DNA from: Tolypeutes matacus
Lineage: Eukaryota; Chordata; Mammalia; Cingulata; Chlamyphoridae
NCBI GenBank assembly: GCA_026826555.1
Contig: JAKSZT010037307.1
Span: 401,476 to 465,475, forward strand
Length of the DNA stretch: 64,000 nt
Reading direction: 5' to 3'
The position numbers and the translations under genes were made by a program. Shown in pieces: positions 49,558 to 61,440 of the stretch; position 1 is the first letter of the stretch, and every line of letters starts with the position of its first letter. Under the pieces are notes generated by a model. The model made no database searches. It was not told the origin of the DNA and worked only from the letters and a program-made list of their open reading frames with translations.

Positions 49558-50158
49558 AGGGTCTAAAAGGCAAATGCAAAGCATGCACTCATAAACCAAT
49601 GGTTTTGAACTCATAATGCATAAACACATAATTGTGACAACTACATAAAGGTGAGAGGACAGAGACATGTTGTTTATGTTTGCTATTGAAGTTAAGTTGG
49701 TATCAAATCAAACAAGATTGTTATAGATTTAGGATGTTAAATTTAAGCCCCATTAATTAAGAAAATATTAGAGAATATGCAAACTCACAGAGAAAGAATG
49801 CAGGTCATTAGGGTTCAGGAGCAGGGGCAATGGGGTGGTTAATACAAAATGAGTGTAGGGTTTCTGTTTGGGGTGAAGGGGAAGAAGTTCTAGTAATGGA
49901 TGGATGGTGATGAGTGTACTGCAACACTGTGAATGTGATTAAACCCATTAAATGGTATGCCTGGGAGGGGTTGGGATGGAAAGGTTTACATTGCATATAT
50001 GTTTTGCAATTAAAATATAAAACAAACTATAAGAGACAATGATACTGGATGGGATCTAAGAACTGAGGAAAAAAGTTCAAAATGGCATTATTGAGACATA
50101 AAAAAAAAATTGGAATATAAAATGTAAGCTTTATATCAAGGTTAAATTTCTGCACTTA

Positions 50159-50496
50159 GGGAAGCAGATGCGGCTTGAGCAGTTGGTGCCTGCCTACCAC
50201 ATGGGAGGTCCCAGGTTCAGTTCCCGGTGCCTCCTAAAGAAGATGAGCAAGACAGTGAGCTGACGCAATAAGATAACTCAACAAAGAGACCCAACAAGGA
50301 AACACAATGAGACACAAGCAGGGAGCAGGGGTAGCTCAAGCCATTGGGTGCCTCCATCCCACATGGAAGGGTCCTGGCACCTCCATAAAAAAAAAGATGA
50401 TGAGCACACAACAACAGAGACAGAGAGCAGACAATGTGTGCAAACAGTGAGGGGGGGGGAGAGAAATACATAAAAAAAACTTAAAAACATCTTTTT
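50159..50496 (+). mobile_element. Dimeric SINE
   Basis: Left head ggaagcagatgcggcttgag, body cctcctaaagaagatgagca. Right head at about 50320 (caggggtagctcaagccatt) with a partly deleted B-box region. Duplication ttctgcactta (50148-50158, 50497-50507). Confidence 0.9.
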
Positions 50497-50507
50497 TTCT
50501 GCACTTA

Positions 50508-50713
50508 AGGTGGTTACACAAGTGAATATCTTTGTTCATAAGAAACATGCACAGAAGTATTATGTATTCTAGGAGTCTGATGTGTGCAACCTGCTCTGAA
50601 ATGTTCAGAAGATAGAGAAAGCGAGAGAGAGATGGTTGGTTGGATAGGTGGATGGTTGGATGGAGGGAATGATATAACAAAGATGGTAACATGTTAAAAT
50701 TGGTAGATCTAAG
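50508..50713. other. Intronic sequence with (ggat/ggtt)n
   Basis: No gene. A degenerate gatggttggttggataggtg-type simple repeat at 50630-50668. Confidence 0.6.
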
Positions 50714-50905
50714 GTAAGCAGATGTGGCTCAAGCAGTTAAGCACCTGCCTTCCACATGGGAGGTCCCAGATTCGGTTCCCGGTGCCTCCTAAAGAAGACA
50801 GACAATATACAGACATCGAGCAAAAACAATGAAAAGACAAGCAAAAACAACAAGCAGACAACAAGCAAAAACAATGAGCAAGACAACGAGGAAACAACGA
50901 GGTAT
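50714..50905 (+). mobile_element. Single-headed SINE with expanded (acaag/acaat) body
   Basis: Head gtaagcagatgtggctcaag, B box agattcggttcccgg, cctcctaaagaagacagaca, then an imperfect array of 'aacaagcaaaaacaatgagc'-like units. No clean target duplication. Confidence 0.8.
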
Positions 50906-50930
50906 ATAGTCAAGCAAGCACTGGCCTAAT

Positions 50931-51298
50931 TGTTACTGTGAGGACATTTCGTGGACTTAAATCATCAGTAAGTTGACTGCATCTCTGACTGACTACATCT
51001 ACAATCAACTGAGGAGACTGCCTTCATCAGTGAGAGACATCTCACCAAGCAGTTGAAGGTTTTAAAAGGCAAAGTGATGATTTCAGCAGTCAGAAGAGAA
51101 TTTTCATCTCTACTTCAGCCAGTCAGCATCTCCTGGGGAATTCACTGAAAACCTTCATCAGAGTTCCCAGCTTGCAGCCTGCCCTATGGAATTTGGACTT
51201 GTATATACCCACGGTTGCAAGACAATTTTATAAAATCCCATAATATTTACAGATATCTCCTGTCACTCTTATTTCCCTAGAGAATTCTGACTAATACA
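50931..51298 (+). mobile_element. LTR-like repeat (ERV-type)
   Basis: 368 bp beginning TGTTACTGTGAGGAC and ending tctgactaataca, with 'gcagcctgccctatggaatt' and 'agatatctcctgtcactctt' segments found near the ends of some ERV/MaLR-type LTRs. Family uncertain. No coding part. Confidence 0.55.
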
Positions 51299-52425
51299 AT
51301 GGGCAAAAGGAAAAGAAAAATAGGCAAAAGATGTGCTCAGGTACTTTTTGTGCTCGCAAAAGTAAAATTGACCATAAGCATAAGGAAAAGGGTTCAATAT
51401 CTTATGGAATCAGGGAAAAGCAAATTAATGACAATGAGAATGCATTACATATCCACCAAAATGTTAAAATTACAAAAATTGACAATACCAAGTATGAAGC
51501 AGATGTAAAACAACTTGAACTCTCACGCACCACTATTTTCCATTCTGGAAAACTGCTTAGCATTACCTACTGAGCTGAATGAGCTCATGCATATCCTTTG
51601 ACCCAGCAGTTTCACTTCACAATACTAATTCAAATAATATTCAACCAACACATTTGACAAAGTTACTCTAATGATCTTGTAGATAAGATGGTGATCTGTG
51701 GGCTGAAGGGCAGTCATTCAGATTCACAGAGGAATAATCTTATCCACTGAAAGTTAATGGTTCATGTAAAGGAAGGTCTCTAGCAAAATGCCACTAGTTT
51801 CTATTCCCAGTTCTGTATCATTCCATTTTTAACCCATGACTTGGATAGCCAGTAGAGATGACAGATCCATTATACAAGAGAAATTAAAGCAATGTCCACA
51901 CAAAGGCTGCCACATGAATGTTGATAATAGCCAAAATATGAAATGGCCAAAAAAAGAAAAAAGAAAGACAACCCGCCACCTTCACCCCCCAACCCACCCA
52001 AAACGGAATGGATAAACAAACTGGGATATAATCATAAAATGAGATATTACTCAGTGATGAAAAGGAATGAACTATTAATACACACAACTTAGATGAATCT
52101 CAGAATAATCATGCTGAGTGAAAGCAGCCAGACACTCTCCTACCCCTACAGTTCACAAAAGGAATATATACTATATGATTCTATTTATAAATAAGAAGTT
52201 CTAGAATATACAATCTAATCAACAATGACAGAAAGCATATCAGTGGCTCCCTAGGGACAGGGGTTGGGGGTCAGAGAGGGGAGGGAAAGATTTCAAAGGG
52301 GCATAAGGAAACCTTCAGGAGTGACAGGTATGTTCATTATCTTGATTTTGATGATGGTTTCAGGGGTGTAAACATAGTGTACAATTGTACCTCAATAACA
52401 CTGGGAAAAAAACATGGAAAAAATA
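51299..52425 (+). mobile_element. Ancient L1 remnant (ORF2 C-terminus and 3' UTR)
   Basis: 'aaattaatgacaatgagaat...atatccaccaaaatgttaaa', 'ctcatgcatatcctttgacc' and 'gaatgaactattaatacaca' match the ORF2 C-terminal region. 'gtacaattgtacctcaataa' is the 3' end. About 51660-51860 does not fit L1 and may be a separate insertion. Heavily mutated. Confidence 0.75.
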
Positions 52426-53340
52426 AAAAATAATCCAAGTACTTTCGAACATAGTTCTGACTATAAAGGTTCAGTTGGATATATTATAAGGAAAAAAATA
52501 ACTGCAAAAAACTCATGGAATTTAGTAGATTTATTTTTATAGAGGAACTGGTGTAGCTATATGAAACTATTCTGTAGGGCTGAGTAAATGAGAAAATACA
52601 TCAATGCGCTGGGGAACTAGGTTCTCACTGTGGGAGAAGGGAGATACAAATAAGGAATGGAAGAAGGATTGAAATGAAGAGTATTGTTATGAACACATGA
52701 TTTTAAAAATAAATGCATTTCCTAACTCTAGCCACTAAAAGAACCTACAGGCAACGATACCTCAGTAATAATGAGCACATGCAGAGCCCAGATCCTGGTT
52801 CTTAAATACCATTTCCCACTAAAAGAAACCAGTGTTCCTTGGAGAAGATACAAGCTGATCCTGAAACATCTTGTTGTGCCAGAAGAAAAGGAAGTGCTCA
52901 CAAACTCTAAGAGACATGGGGCAGGGAGATCAAAAACACAGAAGTCAACTTGAAAAGACTCCCAGCCAAATCTGGGAAAATTGGGGCATCAAAATGAACA
53001 TTGACAAGAGTGAATTCTACCATGTTGATTCTTTTAAAAAGAGAAGCCATGAGAGCTTACTAATATACTTTAAATATATGTATACAAAGTAGAAAGAGTA
53101 AGCTCATTGTTATTGAAGAATGCAAATAAATGTAGAAGGAACATAGAATCAGAAAAGTCACCATTTTGTAGCCACCATATTAATAACTGAATCAGGCAAG
53201 AATCATAAATGGAAACTGAAACCACTAGGTGAGACACTGGGGAAACAGGATATTTACACAGTCTGAAAGAATCATCCTATAGGTTACTCATTAATTACAA
53301 AGTAGTACTTTTCCAACAGAGACTTGGACATCACCTTAAC
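52426..53340. other. Intronic sequence without a recognised gene
   Basis: No convincing repeat or coding signal between 52426 and about 53340. The part towards 53340 may be the start of the old L1-type 3' region that follows. Confidence 0.5.
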
Positions 53341-53570
53341 CAAACTATCAAGTTTAGCATTGCCCAACTGATATGTGCCTCCTGATGTGATGCACATAGG
53401 ATACAACAGCACTTATTCCTGCCAAAATTACTAAACCTGAGTCTAATCATGAGGAAACAATCAGACAAATCAAAATTAAGGAATATTCGGAGGGAAAGGG
53501 ACTGGCAGGGACTCTTCACAAGTATCAATGACATGAAAGAGAAAAAAATTGCTGTTAGACTACTCTAGAA

Positions 53571-53770
53571 CAGGAGTTGGCAAACTTGTTCTTAAAGGAC
53601 CAGATAGTAAATATGTTAGGCTTTGAGGGCATACAGCCTGTCAGAACTACTCAATTCTGCCACTGTAGCTCAAAAGCAGCCACAGACAGTAAACGAATAG
53701 GCATGGCTATGTTGTAATAAAATGCGACGAGAACAAACAGCATGCAAGGGGTCATGCTTTGCCAACCCTG
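53571..53770 (+). mobile_element. Non-autonomous hAT (Charlie-type) DNA transposon
   Basis: 200 bp with terminal inverted repeats caggagttggcaaac / tttgccaaccctg and the 'aaaggaccagatagtaaata' and 'aaaagcagccacagacagta' interior of a widespread Charlie-related family. 8-bp duplication with one mismatch: ctctagaa (53563-53570), ttctagaa (53771-53778). Confidence 0.92.
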
Positions 53771-54040
53771 TTCTAGAATAAAGAAGACCAAAGAAACCTA
53801 ACAACTAAATGTAATGCATGATCCTTGATTACATCCTCGATGGGGCGGGGGGGGGGGGGGGTAATGCAGGATCCTTGATTGCATCCTGGATCTGGGAGTG
53901 TGTGTCCCAGTGTGTCTGGGACATTGGTAAAACTTTACTGTTTATGAAGGAAAATGTCCTTCTTCTTAAGAAAAACAAGCTCAAGTATTTAGGGATGAAA
54001 AACATTAATGTGGGCAATTCTCGAATAGGTCAGAAAAAGA

Positions 54041-54063
54041 AGTGTGTGTGTGTGTGTGTGTGT
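54041..54063. repeat. (TG)n microsatellite
   Basis: About eleven tg units followed by tata. Confidence 0.95.
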
Positions 54064-54235
54064 ATACAGATGGGAGCAACGGTTAAAGTACATATGGCAA
54101 AATGTTAATTGGTTAATTCTAGATAACAAGTATGTAGGTGTTCACTGTACTATTGTAATTTTTGATAGGTGTGAAATTTTTAAAAATAGGATAGTAAAAA
54201 TAAAACATCACTGAATTACAAAACAATCCCGGTTT

Positions 54236-54484
54236 TGAAGAATTTTAAATGACACATACAAAAAAAGATATATAGTAGGAATAAAACTTTATAAAAAATA
54301 TACTTATGCATAGAAAAACAACAAGAAAAAATACAACAAAATACCAGCACTCTTGCTATCTCTGGCTAATGGAATTATGGGTAATTTTTGGGTTCTTTAT
54401 AATTTTATTTGTCCAAATTTTCTTTAATAAGCACACATTACTCATAGTTAGAAAGTGAGTGATAAAAAAACAAAGTCAGCACGT
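54236..54484. other. AT-rich intronic sequence
   Basis: No gene or named repeat recognised. Confidence 0.5.
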
Positions 54485-55357
54485 CTCAGCAGGATCTCAC
54501 TGACTGACACAGTAAACAGTGCCTCAAACAGCATTGCTCTTGAGGGCTCTAAAGACGCTTAGACACTCTAGGCAGGGCAGACAGTCTCAGGAATTCGGCA
54601 CCCTGTCAATGGGTCTTACGCTGGAATATATGCTCCCCAATGTAACAGTCAGACTCATTTATAATTTCCCTACACATGACTCTTCTGCCCCTTTTATTTG
54701 AATCTATAATTAGCTCTATACTCATTAAATACATGTCCCAGAAACTTAAATCTTGGGTCTGTTCATATGCCAGTTGAGCCCTGAATCTCAGGAGTTGCAA
54801 CACCTACTCTCCAGTTCATTGGACTCACCCAGGACAACTAACAAAAGGATGATGATGGACAATGCTCATCCCAAAAACCAGAGTATCCACAACTACAAGC
54901 AAGACGGTTCCATCCATTCGCCCCAGGGATCTAACCCCTCTCAATCAGAAACATAGAGGACATCACCATCCCAAAATCCTCAAGATTAAGGAATGAACAA
55001 ACATAAGAGGGGAATGCAATTATGGACTAAAGTAGGTTTATTATTATTCTAGCAATGGAAAAACTTGTATCATTGATATAAAGGCAGTGGCCACAGGGGA
55101 GGAAGAAGGAAGAACAGGTGTAACATGGGGCATTTTGGGGACATCGGAATTGTCCTGCATGACATTGCAATGACTGATATAGGCCATTACACATTTTGTC
55201 AAAACCTATAAAATTGTATGGTGCAAAGTGTAAACTACAGACCATGGTTAGTAGCAATGCTTCAACATGTGTTCATCAATTGTAACAAATGTACCACACT
55301 AATGAAAGATGTTGTTAATGGGAGAAAGTGGGGGAGGGGGAGGGAGTATATGAAAAG

Positions 55358-55461
55358 TTTTTTTTTTTTTTTTTTTTTTTTAATGTACCAGGGCCAGGGA
55401 TTGAACCTGGGACCTCACATGTGGGAAGCCGGAGCTCAACCACTGAGCCACACTAGCTCCC
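55358..55461 (-). mobile_element. SINE, 'ctcagtggttgagc' subtype
   Basis: Minus strand: gggagctagtgtggctcagt head, B box aggttcaatccct, tail of T25 on the plus strand. Confidence 0.88.
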
Positions 55462-55467
55462 CTGAGT

Positions 55468-55578
55468 TGGTTTTTTCGTTTAGTTTACTTGTTTGTTTTA
55501 GGAGGCACTGGGAATTGAACCCGGAACCTCCCATGTGGGAAGCAGGCACTCTACTCCTTGAGCTACATCTGCTCCCTT
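55468..55578 (-). mobile_element. SINE, 'cctcctaaa' subtype
   Basis: Minus strand: gggagcagatgtagctcaag head, B box gggttcaattccc, then gtgcctcctaaaacaaacaa. It lies back-to-back with the previous SINE inside repeat copy 3. Confidence 0.88.
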
Positions 55579-55690
55579 CCCCTATATTTCTGATGTAACA
55601 TTTTTATAATCTAAAGCTTCTTTAAAAATAAATAAATATAAATATAAATATAAATATAAATATAAATATAAATATATATATATATATATG

Positions 55691-56060
55691 CAAAGTCAAT
55701 AAGCAGTTTGGCATTATAGATTTTGAAATATTATCCAAATGCCAGACACATTCTCCAAAGAAGGATCTAGGACATTAGGAATTGACAGAGTTCGTAATAT
55801 TCATTTGGAACTAATTTTAGAAGAAATCTAAGCTCAAAATAAGGACTCCTAATGTGACAAAAAGACCATAATAAATGGTGAAAACTACAAACTCCATGAC
55901 CTATGCTGTCAGGTAAAGGGCCCTGAGGTTCTATGGAGTGGGGGGGCGCAACACATTGGTTAGGATTACCATTAGATTGCAGAAATTACTCCTCCCCATT
56001 GCAATTCTTTAATGGAACGAAAACCCCTCATTCCAATCTTAGTAAAAATTCTGTTTTGTT
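55691..56060. other. Intronic sequence without a recognised gene
   Basis: Nothing recognised apart from the target duplication at its left edge. Confidence 0.5.
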
Positions 56061-56270
56061 TTTTTAGTATTATTATTACCGAAATAATGAAAATGCTCTA
56101 AAAATGACTAAAGTGTTGAATGCACAATTATGTGATTATACCAAATACCATTATTGTAAACTTTGGATGGATTTATGCTTTATTAATATGTATTAATAAA
56201 ACCAATTTGTTTTTTAAAAAGCATAAAAAAAAATAAAGAAAAAAATTAAAAAAAAAAAAAAAAAAAAAAA
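56061..56270 (+). mobile_element. L1-type 3' end with long A-tail
   Basis: Same family as 42666-42918; ends in A25 interrupted by ttaaa. Confidence 0.7.
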
Positions 56271-57116
56271 CTTCTGGGGGTCCCTTCCCCAACTTCTACT
56301 TCTAGCTGTTTGGAGAGCATGAATTTTTCCCGCAGACTGCTGCTACTTACTGATATGTCCAGAATCCATTGTGGAAGTCTTAAATAGCACCTGTCAGAAC
56401 CTAAGAAAATAATCCCAGGGTTCCAGACATATCAAACCACCACGACTGGCTCCACATGTTTGGTCCCCTGTCTTTCTCTGCCCTTTGCTCTCTATGCTCC
56501 AGCCTCTACCTTCCTGATTCTTAAATAAGCAAATCTGTTCCCACACTGGGGCCTTTGCCCTGGCCCTCTGCCTAGAACACTCTACCCCTGATTCTTCATT
56601 TTGTAAACCAGGAGGGCAAACAGAAGGTGGTTAGAGAAAAAGCAAGAAGCAAACTCCCTGAAGGAGAGTCAGAGGTCCAGGGATCCAAAAGGAGACCAAC
56701 TTTCCTTAACCAGTGAAGGGGGTCAACTTGAGGACAAGGTCGATGTCCAGGAGGCTGGCTTTCTGTCAACAAGATGCTAGGAAGACGACTCCAGAAGGAA
56801 CTAAACACCACCACAAATCTAGCTGCAATTCCAGGAGCCTAGTATCCTGATATACTATGTAAAATAGATGAGAATAAAAGGAAGGAAAGAAGGCCTGTAC
56901 GTTCTCAAAAGATGTGCATCAAGTCAGTCTGTATCTAGACCTTGATTAACTTAAATGAGGGCTTTTCAAACTTTTCCTTTTGGGGGTCCCAAATGCCCAC
57001 TGAAAATGTTCTCATCCTTTGGGACTCTCAGGGAACCATCCAAAACACTCAAACCCTACTCTAAAATTTATCTGAAAAAAAAAAAATCTTATTTTTAATC
57101 TTAAAAATGTATGTGA
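56271..57116. other. Single-copy intronic sequence
   Basis: No gene or repeat recognised. Confidence 0.55.
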
Positions 57117-57218
57117 GGGAGCCAATGTGGCTTAGTCATTGAACTGCAGCTTCCCACATAGGAGGTCCTAGGTTCAATCCCTGGACCCAGTACCTCAAAA
57201 AAAAAAAAAAAAAAAAAG
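57117..57218 (+). mobile_element. SINE, divergent 'tggcttagtcattgaac' head
   Basis: Head ggagccaatgtggcttagtc, B box aggttcaatccct, tail acctcaaaaaaaaa. Exact duplication gtatgtga (57109-57116, 57219-57226). Confidence 0.92.
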
Positions 57219-57397
57219 GTATGTGAATTCTGATTTATATGCCATAATTTTGGTTACTAAAAATTTTTAATTCCTTACCAGTTAAAGTACTAGGCCCCTG
57301 ACCCCATTGTACCAATCTTCCAATAAAACTGACACTCCATGTCGAGGTTTGTCATGTTCATCCTGAAGCTCCATGATCGTTCAGGATTCCCATAAAC

Positions 57398-57802
57398 CAG
57401 GGTTTCTTAACCTTTTTTGTTTCACGGACCCCCTCTGCCAGTCAGGTGAAAAACATGGATCCCTTCTCAGAATGTAGTAGCAGATAGTTTTATGACATCC
57501 AACTAGCGTCGGATCTAACAACTACCATAATTTCAAAGTATGGATGAGTGTAAGTGATTTTTCAAGATATGCAACAACTGTAATTAATACGACATGAAAT
57601 GAATACTACTCCAATTTATTTCTTTTGTTGTTTTTTCTTTTTTTCTTTTTTGTAATTTGTTGCATACATTCATAAGTGAAGGAAATGTTAAGAGTTCAGT
57701 TAGAGGTCCGAGAAAATGAAGAAAATAAGTTGATTTTTTTCAATTCAGATTCACTTTCTGTGGACCCCTTGGGGAACCGTGGACCCCTGGTTAAGAACAC
57801 TG
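57398..57802 (+). mobile_element. Non-autonomous hAT-type DNA transposon
   Basis: 405 bp with inverted termini cagggtttcttaacc / ggttaagaacactg and subterminal 'cggaccccctctgcc' / 'gtggaccccttgggg'. 8-bp duplication with one mismatch: ccataaac (57390-57397), caataaac (57803-57810). No transposase remains. Confidence 0.92.
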
Positions 57803-57810
57803 CAATAAAC

Positions 57811-59849
57811 TAAGGAACCAAATTTGAAATAAAACCTTTTGGGGGAAGCAATCATTCTTTATAACCAATGAGTTTTTTTAAGACTGTAGTTTATGGTTTG
57901 GGCTTTGGTTTGTTTTCCAGTAAAATTCCTTTAGATCACTCTATTCTTGTCTTAGCTGAACGAGGCTGCCTACAACCTGGGCCAAGCAGTTGGATGAATG
58001 GAGTGTTCTCAGAAGGAAAGGGTGGTGGTGGCCCCAGGACCCCTGCTAGAGAAGCAGGCAAAGGCCAGAGAAACCAATACAGGTAAAAAGTAAAAACACT
58101 AGAGGGAAAGAAGCAGGGCATTTGGCTTTTCCTTACAAATACTCACACAAGAATAAGGGTAGCTTAAAAAAAAGTACAAGTAGTAGAGGGAATGGGAATC
58201 TCACAATTTAAGATTTATTCTATACCTGGAGAACAACTGAAATTTTGGAGTCAGATCAGGAATTGGATCCATTAGTAGAGATAATGTTAACAAGAAACAT
58301 ACAACATTCTCATTAATAGAACACATTAAATTCCAAATCCACCCCCCCCAGCCCCCACTTTAGTGCATATTCAGGACCAGATTTTCTTGCTATTTTTCTC
58401 CCATGTCTCCTTGCTGCAGGAAGACAAGAAACTATCTTGAGGACACAATGTTAAGATTTTTGCCATTTGTACAGATGGACAAGCCTTTGGCAATATCTTT
58501 TGGTCCGGCCTCTCAATTGCATAGAGTTGTCAAGGTCATCAAAGGAAGAGTCAACTGCAGGCTTAAAGAGTGGAGCAACATTGAGGAAAACAAATGTGCC
58601 AATGAACCAGCAAGGCACAAGAAAACCCTTTATAAAGCCATGAAAACGTAACACTCTAACAATGACATGTGTCAGTCACACTGCTCTTTCACATCCACTG
58701 GAACTTATTTTAAGGAGCAACTGGAAACAAACTTTTTTTTTGTAAAGGCTAGATTACTCTAAACATTTCAAAGTACCTTATCTAAAGGAAGTAATGAACC
58801 TGAGGCTGAGCTACAAGAAAATGTTGAGCTAAAAAAACTGTTGCATAAGGAAAGCCAATTTTAGAGGCATCAGGTTCTAAATCTCCACCTCTAATAATGA
58901 GAGATCCCAAAGATGCTGGCACCTAACTTTCCCCACTATGCCGGAAGAATAGAGATAGCCTATCACAGACATCAAAAAGAAAGAAAAAATGGGAATGAAT
59001 AACCAAATCCAAAATATCCCATGACATATCATGGGTTTTATAACATACTATAACGAAAAAGCATTATCTTCTCCCCACTCCCAGGTTGCTCCAAAGACAA
59101 ACATTCACGGTGCCACTCTCCAATAGCCAAAGCCTCTACATTCTATCACAACCAGTTCTCAGACTAATACTCCACCAGTCAACATTCAAAGGTCAATATC
59201 AAAGAAGAGACAATGCAGCAAAGCAGACATTATCTTTACCTTCTCCATCTAGTCCCTAGCTTGTTCCTCCCACCTTTATAAAGGTTTTGTCATACTTCCA
59301 AGCTTTCCCCATGCCCTCTTCAACCTGCCCCACACAGCCAGTAAGTCACCAAGTCCTATAAATTCCACTGCAAAAAATCTGACCATTTACAACTCCTGCT
59401 CATGTCAACTGCCCCAAACAGTTCAGGTCTTCATAAACCCTCCCATAGAGTACTACCACAGATCTTATTTGTCTTCCCTGTCTATAGAGCCATCTAAATG
59501 TTACTGCCAGAGTAACATTTCCAAAAATCAGAGGTCTGCTTGATAAATGCTCCTAAGTAAAAACTTCATCAATTCCATGCTGTCTAAAACCACTTCTGTC
59601 TCGCTCTGGTCATCCTCTTAATGTGCCCAGTACTATACCAAAAGACAGGTCATCATTCTCTAGTATATGCCATACTTTCCCTTCTACTTGGTCTTTATTC
59701 ATGCTGTTTCCTCTACTCATCCTCCCATCTCTGCTTAACAATATCAACAATCATCTCCTTCCTGAAAGTAAAAACTAGGAAAGAAGGCAACACCTCACAA
59801 GGGTTGAGTATGAATCTATGGTCTCAGAGGAAGTATGGGTTTCAATAAG
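57811..59849. other. Mostly single-copy intronic sequence
   Basis: No exon supported. A 58403-58651 open frame (82 codons) has no recognisable motif. A short C-rich run lies at 58342-58350. Confidence 0.5.
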
Positions 59850-60025
59850 GAGCACCACATTGGAGACCAAAGGTCCAGCTTTGCCACTTTCTTGCCAGGT
59901 TACACTGAGTAAGCCATCTACTTTTTCTGAGCCTCAGTTTCCTCATCTGTAAAATATATCTGCCTTACCTAACACACAGGATTATAGAGATAATCAAGTA
60001 AAATAAATGGTGTTAAAATGCTTGT
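59850..60025 (+). repeat. MIR remnant
   Basis: 'ctttgccactttcttgccag...ctgagcctcagtttcctcat...ctgtaaaatatatctgcctt...gattatagagataatcaagt' is a clear MIR core and tail. Confidence 0.88.
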
Positions 60026-60444
60026 GAGAGGATGGAATTAAAGCAATACTTAGAGGGAAATGTATACTTTTAAATTCCCCCCTTTATATTAGGGGGAATA
60101 GGCTGAAAAATTAATGAGCTAAGCATTCTCAAGAAGTTTGAACGTATAGCAAAATAAACTCAGAAGAAGTAAAAAGAAGAAAAATAGAAAGTACAAAGAA
60201 AACAAACAGAATAGAGGGGATCACCAAAGCCAAAGAGACACTTCTTTGAAAAGGATAATAAAATTATTCAGACACTTGTGAAAACTAGGAGCAATATAAA
60301 AGTGAGCTATTGTTATTCAATCCAGATGAAACGTCAAATAAAAAGGGCTGAAGTAACAGTTTCCTATGTGAAAGGGTTTCTCACCTTAGCACCATCGATG
60401 CTTTCAGTCAGATCATTGTGGGGGCTTATCCTATGCATCGGTAA
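60026..60444. other. Intronic sequence without a recognised gene
   Basis: The A-rich part to about 60290 weakly resembles L1 ORF2 linker sequence (agcaatacttagagggaaat...). Not certain. Confidence 0.4.
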
Positions 60445-60573
60445 AATATGTAGCAGCACTCCTGGTCTCTAACCACAAGATGCCAGGACAAGAATCCCCC
60501 TCCCAAGGTGTCATGACAAGCAAAATGTCTTCAGATATTGCAAAAGGTCCCAGGCTGAAAATCACTGCTCCAA
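60445..60573 (-). mobile_element. MER20-type hAT DNA transposon fragment
   Basis: On the minus strand the order 'cctggcatcttgtggttaga ... ccaggagtgctgctaca' and 'cagcctgggaccttttgcaa' follows the MER20 layout (recalled), diverged and lacking one end. Confidence 0.7.
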
Positions 60574-61219
60574 GAAAATAAAAGGGCCACGTCACACTAT
60601 TACAGCTAAGACTAGAATACCCACAGTATTTCCTATTTTTAGAATAGCTGAGCGCTCTGTCCGTTAGGACTGAGGGATGACCAGCAAGCAAAGACAGCAG
60701 GACAAAACTGAAGAAGTGAATCTGAAATGTTTCACTAAAATTGCAAAGAACATGCAAGATGAGAGAACCAGAAAAGCTGTTAAGAGCTAAAACAATGGCA
60801 GAGTTGCCACAAGAAGCAGAAGTACCACTTTTATTTCTAGGAATAGGGGGAAAAAATGGTGTCTAAGTGTATAGCTCTAACACTATGGTGAAGTATGAAA
60901 TTGGACCTTGAGTCAAATTCCACAAAGTCAGGTACTCTAGCAGAACAAGAGAAAGAGACAGTACCTAATGGGAAAAAAATTTTATCACTCTGTACTTCAT
61001 AAGCAATAAAAATAAAGCATTTCCAACTTTTAAAAAATTATTTAACCCAAGAATCGAGTAAATATTCTTAAGGAAAACCCTAACTGCATAGCTTAAATAT
61101 TCTGAGACAAATCACAATTAAATTCTTGCCACTTCTAAATAAAATAAAAGTACCCAGAAGCAAGAGTACAGTGTATATATACCTATTCTATCTACCATCT
61201 GCATCTAAAATCCACTCTA
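60574..61219. other. Single-copy intronic sequence
   Basis: No gene or repeat recognised. Confidence 0.55.
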
Positions 61220-61427
61220 GGGAAGCGGCTGTGGCTCGGTCAGTGGGGCTCCCGTTTGCCATATGGGAGGCCCCGGGTTCAGTTCCCGGGGCCTCCTGGT
61301 GGGGGCGGGCCCGCCCGCGCGGTGTGGTTGGCTGGCCTGGTGAGCATAGGCAGCGAGGGGGGGATGGGTGAATAAATAAATAAAATCTTTTAAAAAAAAA
61401 AATAAATAAATAAAAATAAAAAAAAAT
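61220..61427 (+). mobile_element. Young long-body SINE with perfect target duplication
   Basis: Head gggaagcggctgtggctcgg, B box gggttcagttcccgg, body cctcctggtgggggcgggcc, (aata)n and A-rich tail. Exact 13-bp duplication aaaatccactcta (61207-61219, 61428-61440). The best-preserved SINE in the window. Confidence 0.97.
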
Positions 61428-61440
61428 AAAATCCACTCTA

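Larger units (their letters stand above)
47931..50035 (+). mobile_element. Old L1 remnant: ORF1, inter-ORF spacer and 3' UTR
   Basis: 47935-48990 is an ORF1 relic (coiled-coil-like ...ELKENMDKELKEIRKMIEG and C-terminal pieces). 48991-49122 and 49558-49760 are inter-ORF-type sequence, and about 49762-50035 is an L1 3' UTR (ggtgatgagtgtactgcaac...). ORF2 is missing. Interrupted by SINEs at 48585 and 48778 and an LTR at 49123. Confidence 0.75.
53341..54235 (+). mobile_element. Ancient L1-type 3' region, interrupted by a hAT element
   Basis: 'gagtctaatcatgaggaaac', 'acaactaaatgtaatgcatg' and 'tactattgtaatttttgata' are in the order seen in old L1 3' ends (recalled layout). It includes a (tg)n at 54041-54063, an internal tandem duplication around a G15 run (53812-53890) and the hAT element at 53571-53770. 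Confidence 0.6.
54485..55690 (+). repeat. Unclassified repeat, copy 3 (5'-truncated)
   Basis: Matches the second half of copies 1 and 2 (from ctcagcaggatctc...) at lower identity. Contains two minus-strand SINEs and ends in an (aaatat)n tail (55626-55690). An 8-bp duplication caaagtca lies at its 5' start (about 54471-54478) and right after the tail (about 55692-55699). 5' truncation plus an A-rich tail plus target duplication indicates LINE-type mobilisation. Confidence 0.75.

Noticed and set aside
55626..55690. CRISPR-like regular repeat
   Set aside because: It is an (aaatat)n simple repeat at a retrotransposon tail, with no spacers; the genome is mammalian.
58403..58654. 82-codon plus-strand and 67-codon minus-strand open frames in single-copy intron
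   Set aside because: No recognisable motif, no splice context and no homology that I can recall; ORFs of this length are expected by chance.
61220..61300. tRNA gene (A and B boxes present)
   Set aside because: The head cannot form a full cloverleaf with an intact acceptor stem, and it is followed by a SINE body, A-tail and target duplication.
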